From assembly GCA_003290165.1 (NCBI GenBank), contig QNQO01007608.1, positions 1 to 64,000 of the forward strand: a stretch of 64,000 nucleotides of DNA, given 5' to 3'. Below the pieces are notes generated by a model, which was given only the letters and a program-made list of their open reading frames with translations, did not search any database and was not told where the DNA came from. Made by a program: the position numbers and the translations under genes. Every line of letters starts with the position of its first letter. Position 1 is the stretch's first letter. Of the stretch, positions 36,130-44,651 are shown piece after piece. The stretch comes from Berberis thunbergii. Taxonomy: Eukaryota > Streptophyta > Magnoliopsida > Ranunculales > Berberidaceae.

Positions 36130-36567
36130 GTACGGATTCCTTGGCTTTTAAAGATTTTGGGTTCTTCATCTATTTTGGTTTCGTTCATATATATGTCAAC
36201 AACAGAACTATCACAGCAAACCGTCCATCATCTTTAAAAGGCAAGTATGCACCAATGCATCATCATAATAGAATTTAAAGACGAAATATTGTTGCCTTTG
36301 GGAAGAGTATGGCAACGCAAAGCAAGCTAGATTAAGAGTACAACCTTCTCAAACACTTGTAAGGTTAGTAATAGCCTAATAGGTAAAACGAAAGTGGCAA
36401 AAAACTGCATCATCTTTAAGCATTCTATAATGTCGATTACTTAAGAAACCGAGCTTTCTAACTATGTGACATCTGAAACTTCTCTAGAAATTGTGTATTT
36501 GGTTTCAATTAATAGCAATTTTCTAATATGCTCAATTTGTTAATTTGTTCTAATGCTCTCGTGACAG

Positions 36568-36666
36568 GTTGAGGAAGGGTGCCAATTCAGATCAGTTGAT
36601 GAAGTTGCTACTGTGACTCATCAGATGCTTCTCAGGATTCAAGAGGAGGCTACAATATTGAGTTGA
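36568..36666 (+). pseudogene. Unidentified exon downstream of the isomerase fragment
   Basis: Preceded by the acceptor CTCGTGACAG, it encodes 32 residues (VEEGCQFRSVDEVATVTHQM, then LLRIQEEATILS) and a stop. Its phase fits splicing from the third isomerase exon, but it is not the next isomerase exon as I know the family. It may be a piece of a fourth gene, giving the element a potential chimeric transcript. Family not recognised. Confidence 0.45.
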
Positions 36667-37320
36667 ATAAATCTAGCTAATTTCGTTGTTGTTTCATGAA
36701 GTTACATTGCTGTCGTCGAAACCAAATTTTGTTGAAAAAGTGCTAGTTCAGTCCGTATTTTGTCTGAATTAGCTTACATTGATCATGTTTTAAGTCTGAA
36801 TTAGTCTTACTCAAAACTGTGAAGAGTAATAGATAGGCATTGATCATCAACCAGGGAGCAAATGAAAGTAGCTTTTATTAATGACTTGGAGCTTTTAGTA
36901 CTGAGACATTAAGGGGTATGCATTCAACGAGCTTTATGTACAATTGAAATTTAAAGCAACATTCAAAACCAAATAATTACCTGAATTTAGAGGAAAAAAT
37001 AAAATACGTGAACAATCATTTACCATTAATATAACAGTAAGTGATTTATCATGAACACCCTCTTGCATCATCGAGATGAAAACCTATCATCATAAAAAAA
37101 AACAATATCATGATTCATTTTTCAAACCTTGGAAAGAACCGAGTAATTTTTGGGTTTGACAGTTTCTTAGTTCTGCGCAAGAGTTAAGAACTTGTAACAA
37201 TTCATCGGCCATTTTTTTTCTGAATCATCATCATCATCTTTTCCTTCAAAATTTAGGGACACCCATTTTGTTAGAGCATCCAAGACATACAAATATCTCT
37301 ATCCCAAAACTTAAATTACT

Positions 37321-37941
37321 TCACAAAGGAAAAATTGAATTTCGGTCAAGTCTATCCGATCTTGACAACAAGAGCTTCCCACCACTCGAAAATGATCTCT
37401 TCATGGAAGCAGCTAGCTTATCAAATGTTCTTCCTTTAGAAGAAGATCTACCAATCAGGCTTGCAGGAGAAACCCCCATAGATATCGATCTTCTCATCCA
37501 CTTTATCTGCTTATCATCCAACCATTGCAAATCATTTGGCACTTGAGAAGGCAAATCTTCATTCACCACTGGGGAAGGCACAACTTCATTGGTGTCACGA
37601 CCCATTCCTCCTCCTCCACTCCCAGAACTCTCATTGATTTGGGGTTCTTCCGGAGGCTCCGAACTATTCAAATTCGAAGACCGACTAGCTGTAGAGAGGA
37701 TTTGGGCGCGACAAAGAGGACAACTTGTATGTGATCTTAACCAAGTATCAATATAGGGGAGGTGAAAAGCATGACTACACTTGGGCAAGAGTCTGAGACT
37801 CTCATCTTCATCGAACTCACCAAGGCAAACCAAGCACTCGGTCCCTTCAACAAGACCATCTCCTTTCTTATACTTGAACATAGCAATTGAGTTAATAATG
37901 GATTGCTCAAGACCAACAGTATTAATATGCTTCCCTGGAGT
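37321..37941 (-). pseudogene. ATL-type RING-H2 E3 ligase fragment captured by the Pack-MULE
   Basis: On the minus strand the frame runs from about 37,941 ([12 protein letters not shown], the GLD-like region) through [20 protein letters not shown] to the RING, then a Ser-rich tail ending [14 protein letters not shown] at 37,324. This is the cytosolic half of an ATL51/52/54-like membrane ubiquitin ligase. The N-terminal membrane segment is missing. In the RING the expected HLPCIDTWL reads HLPYIDTWL (TGT to TAT near 37,757), which removes a zinc ligand, so ligase activity is unlikely even if it were expressed. It joins directly to the bHLH-like leader upstream. The frame is otherwise open for about 200 codons. 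Confidence 0.92.
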
Positions 37942-37985
37942 TTCTCTTGCGCAATGTTGTTCTCAGAAATCTCAATAAAACCATC

Positions 37986-38111
37986 TCAAACACGTTCCAC
38001 GTCATCCTTTATACCAAAATCATGGCTCCAATCAACTCCTTCCCAGTAGGGCAAGTCTTTGCAACCATAGCTGAAGAGGTCATTTTGGAAAGCAACGGCT
38101 TCTAATGCCAT
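37986..38111 (-). pseudogene. bHLH96-like N-terminal fragment at the right repeat
   Basis: An ATG at 38,111 (minus) opens 41 codons: the shared MALEAVAFQNDLFSYGCKDL start, then WSHDFGIKDDVERV and a stop. A following frame ([11 protein letters not shown]) still resembles the family, so the stop follows a frame shift. The last part lies outside the terminal repeat, which shows that the repeat boundary falls inside the captured gene. The bHLH domain is absent. Confidence 0.65.
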
Positions 38112-38524
38112 CTTCCTGTACATTAAAGAACAAATGATCAAGCAGAGGAATCGATGGAATGTTTCTTACTTGAACAACACATTTGAGAGGCATATCAAAC
38201 TCTACCTACCCTTTTTTTCTAAGAAAAACACATTGTGTACCAACTCATGCAGCAATGGCAAAATCCTTGGTGGAAGGAGAGAGGAAGGAGGAGAGAGGTC
38301 TTCCTCCTCTCTCTGTTTTTCTCTGTTTTTTTTATCCATCCCTCCCTCTTAAATTTCAGTAATGAAATTCAAATTTCAGTAATGAAATTCAAATTTCAGT
38401 TTCCCGCTTTTTTTTTTTTTTTTTTTTGAAACTCTAGGCATGTGCAAGACACCCTCCTTGGCACATGCCAAGGAGCCTCCCAGGCGGCCACCCAGGCGCT
38501 GACCAAGGCCAGCTAGAATTTCCC
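38034..38524 (-). repeat. Right terminal inverted repeat of the Pack-MULE
   Basis: 491 bp, the inverse of 32,955-33,444. It ends AATTTCCC next to the ATGATCCAC duplication. The long T run near 38,409-38,427 is the main length difference from the left arm. Confidence 0.95.
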
Positions 38525-38600
38525 ATGATCCACACCTTATGAGAGATCCCTAAAAGGTTATGTCATTTCACTCCAACCAAATACCCCACATGCTGTCAAA

Positions 38601-40158
38601 TAGGGATGGCAACGGGGCGGATTGGGGCGGATTTGAGCAAATCCATCCCCGCCCCGCGAGAGATTTCGGGTCCCCGAAACCGCCTCGCATATCCGTTTAT
38701 CATTTTTTTTAAAAACCATCCCCGACCCATTCAGATAGGCGGATATCCGCCCCGCCCATTTAACCCGAAATAAAAAATTGATTTACTTATACATACAAAA
38801 AAAAAAATACAACAAATTACAAAAAAAAAAAAAAAAAAATACATTCGATCTAAAGATCAGATCTGAACCACCTGATCTAAAAAAAATACAACAAATTCAA
38901 AAAATGAATTACAACATATTACAAATAAATCGAAGATCTCTGATATCAGATCAGATCAAAAAAAAAATTTGATCAGATCTGAGTCCTCGATCTAAAAAAA
39001 ATACAACAAATTCAAAAAAAATATCGATCAGATCTGGATCTCGATCAGATCTTGATCTCGATCAGATCAGATCTTGATCTCGATCAGATCTTGATCTCGA
39101 TCAGATCTTGATCTCGATCAGATCTTGATCTCGATCAGATCTTGATCTCGATCAGATCAGATCAGATCAGATTTTGATCTCGATCAGATCAGATCAGATC
39201 ATCAGATCTTGATCTTGATCTCGATCTCGATCAGATCTCGATCTCGATCAGATCTCGATCTCGATCAGATCTCGATCTCGATCAGATCTTGATCTCGATC
39301 AGATCAGATCTTGATCTTGATCTTGATCTCGATCTCGATCAGATCATATCAGATCTTGATCTTGATCTCGATCTTGATCTCGATCTCGATCTCGATCAGA
39401 TCTTGATCTTGATCTTGATCTTGATCTCGATCGGATCAGATCTTGATCTAGAGGAGGAAACCCTTGAGGGGAGCAGCGAGCAGGGAGCAAGGAGGATCTA
39501 GATCTAGAGGAGGATCTTGATCTAGAGGAGGAAACCCTTGAGGGGAGCAGCGAGCAGGGAGCAAGGAGGATCTCGGCATCTCGCGGCTCTCACGGCGTGA
39601 GGGGAGCAGGGAGCAAGGAGGATCTCGGGCTTCCTTGCGAAATCTCAGCAGAAGAAGGGAGGATTCGTCTTCGAGGGTCTGTGAGAAGGAGAAGAAGGAC
39701 GAAGACGACCCTTCGAGCTTCAGCCCTTCGGGCTTCGGCCTTCGCCTCCGCTTCTGCCACGGCCTCGGCTTTCGCCTCCGCTAATTGCTGTGAGAGACAG
39801 AGAGAGGGGGAGAATGTGGGTGAGGGGGGAGGCGGGGAGCCGCTAATCGCTATGAGAGACAGAGAGAGGGGGAGAATGTGAGTGAGAGGGGGAGAATGTG
39901 AGTGAACGTGAGTGAGGTGAGGGAATTCTATTTTATACTTGTAATTTCACTAATTATTCGAGGGTATTTTAGTAATTTTTTAACTAAACGGATATCCGCG
40001 GGGCGGATATGGCCAAATCCGTATCCGCCCCGAATAATGAACGGATATTTTTTGGATACCCGAAATCACCCGAAAATCCATTCAGCCATATCCAAAACCG
40101 CCCCAAACGGATTGGGTGGGGCGGATATCCGTGAAAATCCGCCCCACTGCCATGCCTA
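38601..40158. mobile_element. hAT-like non-autonomous element, copy 2, with longer GATC arrays
   Basis: 1,558 bp, nearly the same sequence as 25,860-27,164. It is flanked by the 8-bp duplication CTGTCAAA (38,593-38,600 and 40,159-40,166). The left end is TAGGGATGGCA; the right end has one change (TGCCATGCCTA). The GATC array (about 38,940-39,460) is longer than in copy 1, which accounts for most of the size difference. Repeated Asp-Leu open frames across the array are artefacts. No transposase. Confidence 0.92.
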
Positions 40159-40166
40159 CTGTCAAA

Positions 40167-40835
40167 GAGAATGAGGCTCGAAAGTTTCTTACGTTTAGAA
40201 GTAGTGGATCAAAAACTGCTCTCTTGCCTTACATGACATCACCAATCGCATCCCCGATTCATTCAAAAAGGAAAATCCACATTCGAATTTAAAAGTGTTA
40301 AATTTTCAAACTTATCATTATTCACTTTGTCTAATTTAGAATTCCAAAAAACTGATCCAACTCCAGCGCATCATGCGACAGGAAATCTGAAGTATTTTGT
40401 ATGAGTTAAATGGTGGTTTTTTGGTGATATCTAAATTTTACAGAGTTATTCCATCATTTCATGGGAGTTATGAGAAAGAAGCAAAACTTACAACTCCTAT
40501 CTTGATTATGTCATGGGGATGGAAAGTAACAAATGGCATCAGCAATAATAACAAGAGAGAAAGAGAAACTATCCTCAACAACTCAAATTTTGGCGAGTTG
40601 AGCTGAGTTGAGAGGAACTAACAATAAATATCGGAATCTAACACAGAATCACTCACGCAACACAATTGAGTCCCACACACCACATTGATTTTGATCAAGG
40701 AAGGAGGGAATCTAACTGAATTATTAATAGAAATGGGGAATTTGTGAGTGAGTGACCTGTGATGTGGTGCTACACAGACAGAAAAATGAAGAGAGTAGAG
40801 CAGACCGACCTGCTGCTGTTTCGAGACTTGCTCTC
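40167..40835. other. Spacer, no gene recognised
   Basis: No supported gene. The sequence is not obviously repetitive and could be the flank of a host gene lying between the transposons. Confidence 0.3.
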
Positions 40836-40838
40836 TCA

Positions 40839-41146
40839 GGGTGTGTTTGGTTGCATGGAATTCCATGTTATGGAAATTCATGAAGGGACCCCTACATTTT
40901 AGGCTAAACTCCACATTCACCATTTGACCACCATTTGATTTTGTGATCAATGGTGAGAATGGAAGTCCCATGGACATGAGAATCTCACTCCTTGGTCTCC
41001 CAAGGCATGTGATTCTCATGTTCATGGGACTTATATTCCCACTATTGATCACAAAATCAAATGGTGAATGTGGAGTGATACATCAATCTAGCCTAAAATG
41101 TAGAGGTCCTCTCATGGCATAGTATTTCATGCAACCAAACACACCC
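40839..41146. mobile_element. PIF/Harbinger-like MITE, 308 bp
   Basis: Ends are GGGTGTGTTTGGTTGCATG and CATGCAACCAAACACACCC, with a 3-bp duplication TCA on each side (40,836-40,838 and 41,147-41,149). The arms continue inward as TGATTTTGTGATCAATGGTG and its complement, so the whole element can fold back. Three-base duplications and GGGTGTGTTTGG-type ends fit Tourist-like MITEs, although TWA is the usual target. Confidence 0.8.
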
Positions 41147-41149
41147 TCA

Positions 41150-41389
41150 GCTTGCTCGTTTGTTTCCTAAAGGCCTCCATCGATGTTAAACTCCAACAAC
41201 CTCTTTCTCTTCTCTTCTCTTCTCCAACTATCAACCAACAAACACCCCTCCTAAATCCCAATAATAAATAAATCACAATACTCACAGTCTAGAACAAAAA
41301 TCGCAATACTCACAGTCTAGAACAAGTCATTCAGTTTCCACCATTTTCCTCCTACCCTGGATCGGTGCTACAATACAATACAATCTATA
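41150..41389. other. Short spacer with a 27-bp direct duplication
   Basis: AATCACAATACTCACAGTC and AATCGCAATACTCACAGTC occur one after the other near 41,270-41,325, each followed by TAGAACAA. No gene is seen. Confidence 0.5.
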
Positions 41390-41392
41390 TTA

Positions 41393-42719
41393 GGGGGTGG
41401 TATTCAGTTATCGATTTTAATAGACTGCGAAGGATTTTAAAATCAGGGGTATTCAATTAAGGATTTAAAATAATACATATAAATTTAGGGGTATTCAAAT
41501 ATGGATTTTAAATGATTGTTTTAAATCCGTCAAAATCAGGGGTATTCAATTCATGTTTTTTAAAAGTCCACCAAAATCAGGGGTATTCAAGAAGTAGCGG
41601 ATTATAATGGATTTGTTAAAGTTGTGGATTTTGAAGGATTTATGAGTGAAAATATATATATAACAAAAGTAATTCCAAATCCAACCTTCCTCCCTTATGT
41701 TTCAATGGATTTGTACTGCCATTTTTAAATAACACCACATTTTCGCTGAAGGGCATCACCACCCTATTTTTTTTGGAATTTGTTGAAAGACACCTTTGCC
41801 TTCCCTTCTCCACCTTCTTTTCTCTCTTCACAGGAGCAGCACCACCTCCCCCCACAACTTTCGGCCACACCATCACGCCCTACCAGGCTGCACCACCACC
41901 CGCACTTCCTCTTCTCCTTCTTTTTTGTTCTTTTTTTTGTGTTATTATTCTTCTTCTAATTTTCTTCCTTTTATTTTCTCTTCTTCTTGTCCTCTCTTCT
42001 CTTCATCTTTTTTTTGTTCTTCTCATTTTTTTCTTCTGATTTTTTCTCCTTATTATTTTCTCTATGTTTTTCTTCTTTTATTTTTCTCCTCTTTTCTTTT
42101 TCTCCCATGTTTTTTTCTCCTTCGCCCTTGCGGAGGTTTCTGCGAGTGGAGGTTCCTCACTTGCCAGAACCTTCGCGAGGGAAAAAATAAGAAGAAGAAA
42201 AAAAAAGATAGGAGAAAAAGTAAAAAAAACAGAGAGAAAATAAGTAGAGGAGGAGAAGAAGAAAGAAAGAAAAAAAAGTGAGGGGGAGGAGGAGGAGAAT
42301 AAGAAGATGAAGATGGGAGAAGGTGAGATGAGAGCTGGCGGTGGTGATTGATGGAGAACACGAAGAAGAAGAGTAATGTTTTATGAAGTAAAATTCTCTT
42401 TTAATATGAAGTAAATTTCTCATAGCATACAAATAATTGATGTTTTGAGAGATGTTTTATGATTTGTGTCGGCATTGATAATAATGTAGGTAAAGTTCTT
42501 TCATTGCTTCCTATGACTAATAACATATTTATAATAATTCATTGAATTTATAAGAATCCATAGAAATTCATAACAAACTTTTATAAAATCTACAAACTCC
42601 AATCATTTAAAATCCATCAAAATCTAGTGGATTTTCTAAAATACTTTAAAACCTTTTAAAATCCACGAGATTTAAAATCCTTTAAAGTTTATTCAAATCC
42701 CAAATTGAATACACCCCCC
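41393..42719. mobile_element. Harbinger-like element of 1.3 kb, TTA target
   Basis: Ends are GGGGGTGGTATTCA and TGAATACACCCCCC, flanked by TTA (41,390-41,392 and 42,720-42,722). The left arm repeats AATCAGGGGTATTCAA three times; the right arm has the related AAAATCC/TTTAAAAT blocks in inverse sense. The middle (about 41,790-42,330) is a CT-rich then GA-rich tract that can pair with itself. Leu/Phe/Ser-rich open frames there are low-complexity. No transposase. Confidence 0.75.
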
Positions 42720-42905
42720 TTAGTTTAAGGAATCCGATTAATTGTGAGGATGAGAAAAATCACTGAATATGATATACTAGATCTGATTAATTTTGAGGAA
42801 GAGAAAACTACTAATTAATTCAAAAAACAATTCATCAAAGTGAACTTTGAAATATTATCCCCACTAAAAAATTATATTTAAGTGTGTTAAAAAAAATAAA
42901 AAAAA

Positions 42906-44651
42906 GGCAACTACTAGTCCCCGCCATCTAAAGTATTGTCTCACACCACCATGTATTATTGTTTTCCTACTAACCCACACCACCCAAAAAATTGTTTTTT
43001 GAAAAAATAGGTAACTTTCGACCAATTTAAATCCTCAATTGAGACCGATTCTCAAGCTTATCAAAACATAAAAATTTTAGTACTTTGCATTATCTAATAA
43101 ACACAACTTGAATCACTTGAAAATGTTGTGAAATGAGAAAGTTATGCTCATTTTGCTAAAGTCGCACAAATCTGTCTCACAATGAAAACGGGGTAGTGTC
43201 CCTGACTTTTGGCCAACTTATATGTTTGATCGAGACTGGTTCTCAACCTTATCAAGCAGATAAATTGTAGTACTATGACTTATCTAATAAACACAATTTG
43301 AATAAATTGAAAATGTTTTGAAATGAGCAAGTTATGTTCATTTTACTAAAGTCGTGCAAATCTGTCTTGCAATGAAAACGGGGTAGTGTCCCTAACTTTC
43401 GGCAAACTTATTTGCTTGATCGAGACCGATTCTCAACCTCATCAAAACACAAAAATTGTAGTACTATGAGTTATCTAATAAAACAATTTGAATCATTTGA
43501 AAATGTTTTAAAATGAGCAAAACTTGTTCATTTTACTAAAGTCTCGCAATGAAAATGGGGTTCCCTGACTTTCGGCCAACTTATATGCTCGATCGGGACC
43601 GATTCTCAAGCTGATCAAAACACACTGAGTTATAATGATCCGCCTGCAAATTTTATCCCAATCCTCACATTGGGCTGGGCGAAGTTTCGCCCAATCCTCG
43701 CATTGTTTAATGCGAATGGGTAAAAACAAACTTTTTTTTCGGACAGATTTGCATGGCTTTAGTAAAATGGCCATAACTTTCTCATTTCAAAATATTTTCA
43801 AGTGATTCAAATTGTGTTTATTAGATAACTTAGAGTACCACAATTTTTTTGTTTTGATGACTTGCGAATTGGTCTCGATCGAGCATATAAGTTGGCTTAA
43901 AGTCAATGACACTACCCCATTTTCATTGCGATACAGATGTGCACTACTTTAGTAAAATGAACATAACTTGCTCATTTTAAAATATTTTCAACTGATTCAA
44001 ATTGTGTTTATTAGATACTCATAGTAATACAATTTTCATATTTTGATGAGGTTTAGAATTAGTCTCGATCAAATATATAAGTTGGCCGAAAGTCAGGGAC
44101 ACTACATTGTTTTCATTGCGAGACAGATTTGCGTGACTTTAGTAAAATGAACATAACTTGCTTATTTCAAAATATTTTCAAGTGATTCAGATTGTGTTTA
44201 TAGATAACTCATAGTACTACAATTTTCGTGTTTGATAAGGTTGAGAATCGGTCTTGATCGAGCATATAAGTTGAACAAAACCAGAGATAGTACCATATTT
44301 TCAGAGATAAAAGGGCGAGAGAGGTGGCGGGGTGGTGATGGTGGTGGTGCTGATGGAGAAAAGAGGGAGAAAGGTGGCCATGGTGGTGGCGGGAGGGAGA
44401 AAAGTGGTTGTGGCGAGGTGGTGGTGATGATGGCGGGGTGATGGTGGTGTTTGATGGAGAAGAGGGGGAGGAGAAGAATGGAAGAAAAAAAGATGAAGAG
44501 AGGGGAGGAGAGAGAAACTTTTAAATTTTGAGTTTTTATTGGTGGTGTGGGAGAAAAGTAGTGGCGTGGGAAATAAAGTATGTTGTGTGAGAGAGAAAAA
44601 ATTGATTTTATGGTGTGGGACAACACTTTAGGTGGTGTGAGACATAAAGTA
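42906..44651. mobile_element. Palindromic element built from ~180-bp monomers
   Basis: It interrupts the first unit of the array. Subterminal sequences share GTCTCACACCACC and its complement. On the plus strand about 3.4 monomers of roughly 180 bp run head to tail (43,010-43,640), each with TTCGGCCAACTTATATG, GATCGAGACCGATTCTCAA, TTATCTAATAAACACAA and AATGAAAACGGGGTAGTG. After a centre with its own small palindrome (GGGCGAAGTTTCGCCC near 43,677), about three monomers follow in inverse orientation (43,740-44,300). GA-rich sequence precedes the right end. Target duplication not resolved. It is probably a non-autonomous DNA transposon with internal tandem repeats. Confidence 0.7.

Larger units (their letters stand above)
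32955..38524. mobile_element. Pack-MULE with ~490-bp terminal inverted repeats and several gene fragments
   Basis: 5,570 bp, flanked by the perfect 9-bp duplication ATGATCCAC (32,946-32,954 and 38,525-38,533). The terminal repeats 32,955-33,444 and 38,034-38,524 begin GGGAAATTCTAGCTGGCC and are nearly identical, differing by a few bases and the length of an A/T run. No transposase is encoded. It carries three exons of phosphomannose isomerase (plus strand), a further exon at 36,568-36,666, an ATL RING-H2 fragment (minus) and a bHLH96-like N-terminus (minus, with a copy in the left repeat). Long inverted repeats, a 9-bp duplication and unrelated gene pieces with introns retained define a Pack-MULE. 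Arm identity suggests recent movement. Confidence 0.95.

Noticed and set aside
41773..42432. Leu/Phe/Ser-rich frames on both strands in the Harbinger-like element
   Set aside because: They come from CT/GA-rich low-complexity DNA inside a bounded transposon and have no family features.
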